Origin: Chamaesiphon sp.
GTDB taxonomy: Bacteria > Cyanobacteriota > Cyanobacteriia > Cyanobacteriales > Chamaesiphonaceae
Assembly (NCBI GenBank): GCA_026785875.1
Contig: JAJAZF010000329.1
Coordinates: 1-12,535, forward strand
Direction: 5' to 3'
DNA length: 12,535 nt
A model generated the notes under the pieces. It saw only the letters and a list, made by a program, of their open reading frames with translations. It was not told the DNA's origin and did no database searches. This document shows positions 6,031 to 12,535 of this stretch, piece after piece; position 1 is the first letter of the stretch, and every line of letters begins with the position of its first letter. The position numbers and the translations under genes are program-made.

Positions 6031-6321
6031 ATGAAACAAACCCGCTACATCACCACCACCATTCAAGTAGGCAATCGTCTAGAGATAGATCTGCCGAATC
6101 TTCCAATCGGACAAACGATCGAGGTAATACTGATTATCCCCGATGCTCCAGAATCTAACCCGCGATCCATAGATAGACGAGCTTTTCTCAAACTATCGAT
6201 CGAGGAACGCCGCCGTATCCTAGCACAGCAAGCTGAAGCCGCTCTACCTTACTACGAAGAGAACAAAACAGAATGGGAAGAATGGATTAACCTCGATATC
6301 GCCGAAACTTATGCTCCCTAA
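6031..6321 (+). CDS. antitoxin of a MazF-type toxin-antitoxin pair
   Basis: This 96-residue protein resembles the cyanobacterial antitoxins found next to MazF/PemK or PIN toxins. A short beta-rich N-terminus (YITTTIQVGNRLEIDLPNLP, residues 6-25) leads through VEVILIIPD. It is followed by a helical, charged C-terminus with LKLSIEERRRILAQQAEAAL (residues 53-72) and YYEENKTEWEEW, likely the toxin-neutralising part. It lacks a classic MazE AbrB signature that I can point to. The stop overlaps the toxin start by 11 bases, the usual antitoxin-first arrangement with translational coupling. Such antitoxins normally repress their own promoter. The only symmetric site seen is ATCGATCGAT at 6017-6026, which is too common in this genome to count as evidence. 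Confidence 0.75.
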   Translation: MKQTRYITTTIQVGNRLEIDLPNLPIGQTIEVILIIPDAPESNPRSIDRRAFLKLSIEERRRILAQQAEAALPYYEENKTEWEEWINLDIAETYAP

Positions 6322-6676
6322 ACGCGGTGAAGTCTGGCTGGTTAATCTAGATCCAACTGTTGGTGCCGAAATTCAGAAAACTCGTCCAGCAATTGTCATT
6401 AGCTCCGACTATATCGGCAAACTTCCCCTTAAATTAGTTGTGCCGATTACTGACTGGAAAGACTCTTTCGCCTCAGATCTCTGGCATATTCGTCTCGATC
6501 CTACCAATGAAAATGGACTGACAAAGCCATCGGCTGCGGATGCACTTCAATCGAGAAGTCTCGATACTCGGAGATTTATTCGGAAAATTGGTACTTTACC
6601 TGGATCGGATTTACAAGAAATTGCCCGTGCGATCGCAGCTATTATTGAATATCAAGAATTGGATGATGAAACTTGA
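6311..6676 (+). CDS. MazF/PemK-family endoribonuclease toxin
   Basis: MazF toxins cut mRNA at short sequences and stop growth when the antitoxin is lost. The 121-residue length is typical. The first strand RGEVWLVNLDPTVGAE (residues 5-20) and the core KTRPAIVISSD (23-33) are the family's signature. Arg25 and Thr47 (in VVPITD) fall on the positions of the catalytic arginine and threonine of well-studied MazF enzymes. The C-terminal half carries G-L-[TK]-K-P-S-A-A-D (69-77) and ends in a helix (DLQEIARAIAAIIEY). The protein looks intact and active. It begins 11 bases before the end of the antitoxin gene. A large hairpin starts at the base after its stop codon, and beyond that gcvP converges on it. 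Confidence 0.92.
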   Translation: MLPKRGEVWLVNLDPTVGAEIQKTRPAIVISSDYIGKLPLKLVVPITDWKDSFASDLWHIRLDPTNENGLTKPSAADALQSRSLDTRRFIRKIGTLPGSDLQEIARAIAAIIEYQELDDET

Positions 6677-6719
6677 CGACGTTTTTTTATTCGGGGGGAA
6701 CCCCCGAATAAAAACGTCG
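6677..6719. terminator. long hairpin between the convergent mazF-type gene and gcvP
   Basis: The arm GGGGG-terminated at 6697 pairs with CCCCC at 6701-6705 around a GAA loop. The stem continues through CGAATAAAAA (6706-6714 side) and, after a two-T bulge (6682-6683), through CGACG (6677-6681) with CGTCG (6715-6719). In total about 19 pairs form. A/T runs lie in the stem on both strands. It begins directly after the toxin stop codon and ends 25 bases short of the gcvP stop, so it probably terminates both transcripts. Its regularity also fits a palindromic repeat element. Confidence 0.75.
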
Positions 6720-6744
6720 CTCCTCGGAGGTGATTTTCAGGCGA

Positions 6745-9669
6745 TTACTCTTGACTATAGGCATCCATTGGTAAACAAGAACAGACCAAATTCCTGTCCC
6801 CATAAGCCTGATCGATTCGCCCTACCGTTGGCCAGAACTTGTAATCCTGCAACCCCGCCACTGGATATACTGCTTGCTCCCGACTGTAGGGACGATCCCA
6901 ATTAGCATCCACTAGATCGGCGATCGTGTGTGGGGCATTTTTCAGCGCGTTATTTTGTTTGTCCACATTACCGATTTCGATGGCGCGGATTTCTGCGCGG
7001 ATGGCGATCATCGCATCGCAAAACCTGTCTAGTTCGGCCAAGGATTCGCTTTCTGTTGGTTCGACCATCACGGTTCCGGCGACTGGCCAAGAGACAGTGG
7101 GGGGATGAAAACCATAGTCAATCAGGCGTTTAGCGATGTCATCGACTTCAATTTCGGCGGTCTTTTTGAATTCCCGCAAGTCGAGGATGCACTCGTGGGC
7201 GACGAAGCCGTTGGTGCCTTTGTACAGGACGGCGTAGTGATTTTCTAAGCGTTTGGCGATGTAGTTGGCATTGAGGATGGCGACTTCGGTGGCTAATTTC
7301 AGACCTGCTCCACCCATCAGGGCGATGTAGACCCAGGAAATCGGTAAAATGCTCGCGCTACTCCAAGGGGCGGCAGAGACTGCACCGATGCCTTTTTCGC
7401 CGCCCATCGGGATGACTTTGTGGGTGGGGAGATAGGGTGCCAGATGTGCCATTACGCCGATCGGACCCATGCCTGGGCCGCCGCCACCGTGGGGAATGCA
7501 GAAGGTTTTGTGGAGGTTAAGGTGACAGACATCTGCGCCGAAGTCACCTGGGCGACATAAGCCGACTTGGGCGTTGAGGTTGGCACCATCCATGTAGACT
7601 TGTCCGCCGTGTTCGTGGACGATCGCGCAAATCTCGACGATTGCTGCCTCAAATACGCCGTGGGTGGAGGGATAAGTTACCATCAGGGCGGCTAGTTTGT
7701 CTGCATGTTTGGTGGCTTTGGCGCGGAGATCGGCAACGTCGATGTTGCCATCATTGTCACACGCGATCGGGACTACCTGCATCCCAGCCATGACTGCGCT
7801 GGCGGGGTTGGTACCGTGGGCGGATTGGGGGATGAGGCAGACGTTACGATCGATATCGCCGCGCTGGTGGTGATATTCACGGATGACTAATAACCCAGCA
7901 TATTCACCTTGGGAACCCGCATTGGGCTGGAGGGAGATCGCGTCAAAGCCTGTAATTTCGGCTAACCAGCGTTCGAGGTCGTCAAATAACACTTGATACC
8001 CCTGCGCTTGTTCGACGGGTGCGAAGGGGTGAATTTGCCCGAATTCTGCCCAGGTTACGGGTACCATCTCGGAGGTGGCGTTGAGTTTCATCGTGCAGGA
8101 ACCGAGGGGAATCATGCCGTGAGTGAGGGACAGATCCTTCGATTGCAGACGGGTGATATACCGCAGCAATTCGGTTTCGGAGTGGTAAATATTGAAGACG
8201 GGGTGAGTCAGGTACTCGGAGGTGCGGGCTAAGGTTGAGGTTTGGATACTGGAAGTGGAGCTATTAGTCTCGATTTCGGAGAAGGTGAAATCGGGTGCTT
8301 TGTCTCCTGCAAAGATTCGCCATAAATCCATCACATCGGCAGGGGTGGTGGTTTCTTCGAGGGAGATGCCGACGTTATTTATGTCAATGTGACGCAAGTT
8401 AATTTGTTGAGATTTTGCCCGTTCTAAGATGGTAGTAGCATCTCCAGATATTTTTACCTGGAGAGTGTCAAAATAGGGTGCGTCGCCGATCGAGTAACCT
8501 AGTTTAGTTAAGCCAGTGGCGAGGATGGTAGTCAGATTGTGAATGCGGGAAGCGATCGATCTTAATCCCTCTGGGCCATGATAAACCGCATACATCCCCG
8601 CCATAATTGCCAGCAGGACTTGGGCGGTACAAATATTACTCGTCGCTTTGTCTCTGCGGATATGTTGTTCGCGGGTTTGAAGTGCCAAGCGGAGGGCGGT
8701 TTTACCCCGTTTATCTTTGGATACGCCGACTAACCGACCAGGGATTTGACGCTTGTAAGCATCTTTGGTCGCAAAGTAGGCAGCATGTGGCCCACCATAA
8801 CCTAATGGTATCCCGAAACGTTGAGTATTTCCGACGACGATATCTGCGCCAAATTCTCCAGGTGGTTTGAGCAATGTGAGGCTGAGTAAATCGGCGGCGA
8901 TGGTCACGATCGCACCTGCTTTGTGAGCCTGTTCGATTACTTCTTGATAATCATAAACAGCTCCATCAGTTGCCGGATATTGTAGTAACACCCCGAATAT
9001 TTGTAGGCTGAAATCGATCGATCTGTGGTCGCCAACTATGACTTCAATTCCTAATGGCAACGCACGGGTTTTAATTACGTCAATAGTTTGGGGATGGCAA
9101 GCTTCGGAAATCCAGAACGTATTGAATTTCGTCTTCTGAATACCATAACTCATACTCATGGCTTCCGCTGCTGCTGTACCTTCGTCGAGCAGCGAGGCAT
9201 TCGCGATCGCCATCCCTGTCAGATCCATAATTACGGTCTGATAATTGAGTAAGGCTTCCAATCTGCCCTGAGAAATCTCTGGCTGATAAGGCGTGTATTG
9301 AGTATACCAGCCAGGATTTTCGAGGATATTTCTTTGAATAACTGTCGGGGTAATGCAGTTGGCATAGCCCATGCCAATATACGAGCGAAAAATCAAGTTT
9401 TTCGCAGCGATTTGTTTGAGCTTATTTAAAACAGTATATTCACTTTGAACCGTTTCAATTGCTAACGGTTGCTGGAATTGAATCGCGGCTGGTACCGTGC
9501 GATCGACCAACTCAGCTAAACTAGATAGACCCAGTATCCCCAACATCCGATCGATGTCTGCTGACTGTGGCCCAATATGCCGCTGAATAAACTCAGCATC
9601 TGCCCAAGGATTGGCTGTGGTAGCCCGAGCGGTTGTTGCATGAGTAAACCGAGTTGGAGATTGAGTCAT
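6745..9669 (-). CDS. gcvP: glycine dehydrogenase (decarboxylating), P-protein
   Basis: The P-protein uses pyridoxal phosphate to decarboxylate glycine and passes the aminomethyl group to lipoyl-GcvH. In cyanobacteria this also serves photorespiratory glycine. The 974-residue chain has both homologous halves of the long single-chain form. The N-terminal half starts ADAEFIQRHIGPQ (residues 25-37) and contains RSYIGMGYANCITP and NPGWYTQYTPYQPEISQGR-type sequence. The C-terminal half has SCTMKLNATSEM and the cofactor-binding site HLNLHKTFCIPHGGGGPG, with Lys721 as the Schiff-base lysine. It ends near PVAGLQDYKFWPTVGR. No frameshift or missing block is visible. It lies 133 bases downstream of gcvH on the same strand and is probably co-transcribed. 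gcvT is not nearby. ATG 9669 fits the usual N-terminal length; no Shine-Dalgarno is evident. Confidence 0.98.
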   Translation of the reverse strand: MTQSPTRFTHATTARATTANPWADAEFIQRHIGPQSADIDRMLGILGLSSLAELVDRTVPAAIQFQQPLAIETVQSEYTVLNKLKQIAAKNLIFRSYIGMGYANCITPTVIQRNILENPGWYTQYTPYQPEISQGRLEALLNYQTVIMDLTGMAIANASLLDEGTAAAEAMSMSYGIQKTKFNTFWISEACHPQTIDVIKTRALPLGIEVIVGDHRSIDFSLQIFGVLLQYPATDGAVYDYQEVIEQAHKAGAIVTIAADLLSLTLLKPPGEFGADIVVGNTQRFGIPLGYGGPHAAYFATKDAYKRQIPGRLVGVSKDKRGKTALRLALQTREQHIRRDKATSNICTAQVLLAIMAGMYAVYHGPEGLRSIASRIHNLTTILATGLTKLGYSIGDAPYFDTLQVKISGDATTILERAKSQQINLRHIDINNVGISLEETTTPADVMDLWRIFAGDKAPDFTFSEIETNSSTSSIQTSTLARTSEYLTHPVFNIYHSETELLRYITRLQSKDLSLTHGMIPLGSCTMKLNATSEMVPVTWAEFGQIHPFAPVEQAQGYQVLFDDLERWLAEITGFDAISLQPNAGSQGEYAGLLVIREYHHQRGDIDRNVCLIPQSAHGTNPASAVMAGMQVVPIACDNDGNIDVADLRAKATKHADKLAALMVTYPSTHGVFEAAIVEICAIVHEHGGQVYMDGANLNAQVGLCRPGDFGADVCHLNLHKTFCIPHGGGGPGMGPIGVMAHLAPYLPTHKVIPMGGEKGIGAVSAAPWSSASILPISWVYIALMGGAGLKLATEVAILNANYIAKRLENHYAVLYKGTNGFVAHECILDLREFKKTAEIEVDDIAKRLIDYGFHPPTVSWPVAGTVMVEPTESESLAELDRFCDAMIAIRAEIRAIEIGNVDKQNNALKNAPHTIADLVDANWDRPYSREQAVYPVAGLQDYKFWPTVGRIDQAYGDRNLVCSCLPMDAYSQE

Positions 9670-9802
9670 AGAAGTTGGAGTAGTGAGGAATACTGTATCT
9701 AAATGTAATAGATTTAGGTAGGTTTGGAAATGTATAGATCGAGTAGATCGTCAACTAAATTCAGTCATTATGTCGATCTCTTTCTCTTCATCTAAGAGTT
9801 CC

Positions 9803-10192
9803 CTATGCACCTTCAACTTTAACGCGATATTCAGTCGCCGAAAATGTGCCTTCGAGTTCGCTGGCATCTGCGACTTGGACTTCGAGTAGCCAGCCAGTTG
9901 TGTAGGGATCGGTGCTGATGATTTCTGGTGCCTCGATCGCTTTATCATTACGCTTGATGACTTTGCCACTAATTGGGGCTTTGAGATCTTCGACAGCTTT
10001 GACAGACTCGATCGATCCAAAGGCACTGCCTTTAGTAATCATATCTCCAACCTCAGGTAATTCGACAAATACGATATCCCCCAACTGATCTACCGCAAAG
10101 GCACTCACACCGATTTTAGCGATGTCTGCGGCTAAACTTACATACTCATGCGTATCGACGTAGCGTAAATTATCGGGATATTCCAAGCTCAT
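9803..10192 (-). CDS. gcvH: glycine cleavage system H protein
   Basis: GcvH is the lipoylated carrier that shuttles the aminomethyl intermediate from the P- to the T-protein and is reoxidised by the L-protein. I choose the ATG at 10192 because the product then starts MSLEYPDNLRYVDTHEYV, the normal beginning of cyanobacterial GcvH, and is 129 residues long. The frame is open to an upstream ATG at 10225, which would add 11 untypical residues. The lipoyl site is the lysine in GSIESVKAVEDL (residue 65 from this start). Downstream KAPISGKVIKRN and YTTGWLLEV complete the family pattern. gcvP follows in the same direction, and a secreted protein gene diverges upstream, so a promoter must lie in the 117 bases between. 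No glycine riboswitch was recognised there. Confidence 0.95.
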   Translation of the reverse strand: MSLEYPDNLRYVDTHEYVSLAADIAKIGVSAFAVDQLGDIVFVELPEVGDMITKGSAFGSIESVKAVEDLKAPISGKVIKRNDKAIEAPEIISTDPYTTGWLLEVQVADASELEGTFSATEYRVKVEGA

Positions 10193-10280
10193 ATCGCGTT
10201 GTTCTATGATGTTCTGCTCTAGCATAGCGATTTATGGCTCATTGGCGTAGCCTCATCACGTAGTACTTGAGTGTTATTAT

Positions 10281-10304
10281 GCTAAAAAGATTGGATATTT
10301 TAGC
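10281..10304. promoter_or_regulatory. 7-bp inverted repeat before the trypsin/TPR gene
   Basis: GCTAAAA (10281-10287) and TTTTAGC (10298-10304) form a perfect inverted repeat with a 10-base spacer, ending five bases before the ATG at 10310. It occupies the ribosome-binding region of this gene and the divergent promoter region shared with gcvH. It could be an operator or an mRNA hairpin limiting translation. No regulator is recognised. Confidence 0.35.
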
Positions 10305-10309
10305 CAAAG

Positions 10310-11905
10310 ATGAAAAATCACCTGTTGCTAACTGCCCTATTGAGCGCGACTACCATCCTTAATGCTGTTTCACCTGCATTGGTTTCACCAGTAGATGTCG
10401 AGCGCATCGCCAAACAAACAACCGTCGAGATTACCAAGTGCGGTAGCGGATCTGGTGCGATCGTCCAGAAAAATGGTAATACTTACAGTGTGCTGACGGT
10501 AGCTGATGTTGTCAAAAGTAGTGGCTGTGAGCTGGTAGCACCAGACAATACTAGATATCAAGTCACGCAGGTAAAAGCTTTTCCCAACAATATCGATCTG
10601 GCGGTAGTTAGTTTTAATAGTAGTCAGAATTATTCAGTTGCCAAACTCATCGACAATTCCGATCGAGTCGCAGCAGGCGCACCGCTATATGTGTCAGGGC
10701 TTCCGGTATCTTCTTCAGCCGTCAACTCATTTGTCAAAGGCGAAGTTGTCGCCAATCCGCCGCAGCAGCAACAGGGCAAAGGCTACTCGCTTATTTATAG
10801 TACTAATCGGAATATTTCACCAGGGCACAGTGGTAGCCCTGTGTGGAACGATCGCGGCGAACTAATTGCGATTCAGGGACAAGGGGATCTTCAGCGTCAA
10901 GTAGTGATGAATACTGACGTGCGGGTGAAGACTGGATTCAATTTGGGGATTACAGTCAATACTTTTACTAAATTTGCCGACTCCACAGGGATACGTGGTT
11001 ATGTTCCCGTGCTAGTCGCAGCCAAACCCAATCCAGTAGACGATCTGATTGCTAGTGCATTACTAAAAGAGCGTAAAGGTGACTATCGGGGGATGTTGGC
11101 GGATCTGGAGCGGAGCATTTTTCTAGATTCCCAAAATTCTCGGCTTTACTATAGCCGTGGTGTTGCTAAGTCGATGCTAGGCAATAGAGATGCGATCGAA
11201 GACTACAATTTCGCGATCTCTCTCAATCTAAATGATGCCCTCATCTACAATAACCGTGGCGTTGCCAAGGCGGAATTCGGGGATAAAAAAGGGGCGATCC
11301 TGGACTATAAACGCGCGATCGCGATCGATCCAAATTATGCCGATCCCTACTATAATCGCGCTCTGGCTCAACTCGGATCTGGCGATAAAAACGGTGCGCT
11401 CTCAGATTTCGATCGCGCCATTGCCCTCGATCCTAACTTCGATCGAGCCTACTTTAGCCGAGCTGGTGTCAAGTCCAGCTTAGGAGACAAAAAAGGAGAG
11501 ATCGATGATTTGAACCGCGCGATCGATCTCAATCCTAACTACTTTCAAGCTTACTATAAACGCGGTCTGGCTAGAGTGGCATCGGGCGATAAAAAGGGGG
11601 CGATCTCTGACTACGATCGAGCGATAGTTCTCAAGCCCAAAGAGTCAGAAATATACAACGATCGGGGCGATCTAAAGTCTCAGATCGGCGATAATAAAGG
11701 TGCGATCGCCGATTACAGTAATGCGATTATTCTCAATCCCAGCAGTGCTAGAGCTTATGCTAATCGTGGATCGATCCAGTCCAAATTAGGCGATAAAAAA
11801 GCCGCGCTCCTCGACTTGAAAAAAGCCGCAAATCGATACAAACAACAAAAGCAAACAGCCAGCTATCAAAAAACGATCGCCCAAATCAAACAACTTGGTT
11901 CCTGA
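10310..11905 (+). CDS. secreted trypsin-fold/TPR protein lacking the catalytic histidine
   Basis: The 531-residue product has a signal peptide (about residues 1-24, hydrophobic core LLLTALLSATTIL), so it should act in the periplasm or outside. A trypsin-like domain (about 27-225) follows, then eight TPR units (about 243-513; most are 34 residues, the second 33) with D-x-A-I-x-L-x-P-N endings. Cyanobacteria have many such trypsin-TPR proteins, normally with T-A-x-H-V-V carrying the catalytic histidine. Here the block reads YSVLTVADVVK with Asp66 in that place. Asp96 (NNIDLAVV) and Ser174 (GHSGSP) remain. Besides His4 in the signal peptide, the only histidine in the protein is His173, beside the serine. 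It is probably a non-proteolytic binding protein. Cys44 and Cys73 could form a disulfide. It diverges from gcvH; no functional link is evident. Confidence 0.88.
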   Translation: MKNHLLLTALLSATTILNAVSPALVSPVDVERIAKQTTVEITKCGSGSGAIVQKNGNTYSVLTVADVVKSSGCELVAPDNTRYQVTQVKAFPNNIDLAVVSFNSSQNYSVAKLIDNSDRVAAGAPLYVSGLPVSSSAVNSFVKGEVVANPPQQQQGKGYSLIYSTNRNISPGHSGSPVWNDRGELIAIQGQGDLQRQVVMNTDVRVKTGFNLGITVNTFTKFADSTGIRGYVPVLVAAKPNPVDDLIASALLKERKGDYRGMLADLERSIFLDSQNSRLYYSRGVAKSMLGNRDAIEDYNFAISLNLNDALIYNNRGVAKAEFGDKKGAILDYKRAIAIDPNYADPYYNRALAQLGSGDKNGALSDFDRAIALDPNFDRAYFSRAGVKSSLGDKKGEIDDLNRAIDLNPNYFQAYYKRGLARVASGDKKGAISDYDRAIVLKPKESEIYNDRGDLKSQIGDNKGAIADYSNAIILNPSSARAYANRGSIQSKLGDKKAALLDLKKAANRYKQQKQTASYQKTIAQIKQLGS

Positions 11906-12015
11906 GCAATGATATCGCGCTCACTTACCGACTGATTCTCAACATTTGATTTCTACCCCAATTAGCTCAGAAGCAAAAAGGGTATTGCCCAACCTGATAT
12001 TTATCACTGAGAGTG

Positions 12016-12535
12016 TTAAAGTTGGCTTTTTTTGGGATCGGGCTTGAGCGCGAAAGTAGCGATCGAGATTCCCAAAACCGAGAGAATTGCAGTAGGAATA
12101 AAGGCATTAGTATAGCTACCGAAAATATCTTTGGCACTACCAGCAACTAGTGTTCCAGCTAAAGCTCCTGCCCCATAAGCTGTAAAAACTATGCCATAGT
12201 TTTTAGTGTAGTTGACCGGATTAAACATCGATAGTGTTGCCGTAGGCGCGATCGCCAGCCATCCGCCCAGAGACAACCACAACAAACTAAAGGCAAAAAA
12301 GTAATTGGCAACTTGACCTTTGCCAGTATTTAACATCACGATCGAGGCGACTAGAATCATTACATAGGAAATAATCGCGGTCATTTTAGGCTTAATTCGA
12401 TCGGTTAACCAACCGAAAATTGGGCGACCAATCCCGTTAAAGATCGCAAAAATTGACACTGAAGCAGTAGCCATATTGGTGTCGAGTCCGATGATTTCCT
12501 TCCCCACATTATTGGCAATTCCCACCGCCATCAAA
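12016..12535 (-). CDS. MFS transporter, oxalate/formate antiporter type, C-terminal part (cut by window end)
   Basis: The frame runs off the window end, so only about 173 C-terminal residues of a transporter of usual length near 400 are visible. The sequence is a series of hydrophobic segments. It carries the MFS loop motif GRPIFGWLTDRIKPK, which in this superfamily lies between membrane segments 8 and 9 and is preceded here by FAIFNGI. The following segments include LWLSLGGWLAIAPTATLSMF and YGIVFTAYGAGALAGTLVAG, the pattern of the OFA (oxalate/formate antiporter) subfamily. A lysine-rich tail (PDPKKSQL) ends it. The substrate is unknown; OFA members carry small carboxylates. An internal ATG at 12531 is not the true start, since family sequence continues above it. 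It converges on the trypsin/TPR gene with 110 bases between, where no convincing terminator was seen. Confidence 0.85.
   Translation of the reverse strand, partial: LMAVGIANNVGKEIIGLDTNMATASVSIFAIFNGIGRPIFGWLTDRIKPKMTAIISYVMILVASIVMLNTGKGQVANYFFAFSLLWLSLGGWLAIAPTATLSMFNPVNYTKNYGIVFTAYGAGALAGTLVAGSAKDIFGSYTNAFIPTAILSVLGISIATFALKPDPKKSQL

Noticed and set aside
9699..9717. CTAAAT/ATTTAG inverted repeat between gcvH and gcvP
   Set aside because: Only six AT-rich pairs with a seven-base loop; expected by chance in a 133-base AT-rich gap.
9751..10026. Minus-strand frame of 91 codons overlapping gcvH
   Set aside because: It lies in another frame of gcvH with low-complexity Ser/Lys-rich translation, and gcvH is unmistakable there.
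10193..10225. Upstream ATG giving an 11-residue longer GcvH
   Set aside because: The added residues have no counterpart in typical GcvH, which begins directly at the M-x-L-E-Y-P-D-N-L segment.
10193..10309. Glycine riboswitch upstream of gcvH
   Set aside because: None of the conserved glycine aptamer segments could be recognised, and the leader is too short for a tandem aptamer.
11970..11990. GGGTATTGCCC with an adjacent A/T run as a terminator for the MFS gene
   Set aside because: The stem is only three base pairs and cannot be extended, so it is not a credible terminator.

Overview
The window comes from a cyanobacterium. The octamer GCGATCGC (HIP1, the highly iterated palindrome of cyanobacteria) occurs at least six times (633, 6629, 9203, 11315, 11702 and 12248), and its core CGATCG is scattered throughout. 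The gene families also fit: a half-size UPF0016 transporter, a signal-peptide/trypsin-like/TPR protein, a cyanobacterial-type antitoxin next to MazF, and short tandem repeats between genes. The genus cannot be named from this sequence. Most of the content is chromosomal housekeeping, with accessory genes and decaying genes between.

Layout. Bases 1-830 (+) hold the C-terminal end of homoserine dehydrogenase, a heptamer tandem repeat and a half-size UPF0016 membrane protein. A nested palindromic element (858-928) separates these from a minus-strand block, 4521 down to 966. In transcription order this block holds a wrecked phosphatase gene, era, scpA and a sugar-nucleotide pyrophosphorylase. A plus-strand gene with a papain-like Cys/His pattern (4638-5486) diverges from it. 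Next is 544 bp without an intact gene, holding one decayed minus-strand reading frame, then a type II toxin-antitoxin pair (6031-6676). That pair converges on gcvP across a strong hairpin (6677-6719). gcvH and gcvP (minus) encode two proteins of the glycine cleavage system; gcvT and lpd are not here. Divergent from gcvH is a secreted trypsin-fold/TPR protein whose catalytic histidine position is aspartate. The window ends inside a minus-strand MFS transporter of oxalate/formate antiporter type.

How the genes work together. GcvP decarboxylates glycine and GcvH carries the aminomethyl group, which matters for photorespiratory glycine. Era (30S maturation) and ScpA (SMC condensin) are core cell-cycle and ribosome functions. 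The antitoxin/MazF pair forms a self-contained module. No multi-gene novel system is evident. The observations most worth following are the inactive-looking protease-TPR protein, the phosphatase gene reduced to its two ends just upstream of era, the unassigned Cys/His protein, and two palindromic elements at convergent gene ends that share a 10-base motif.
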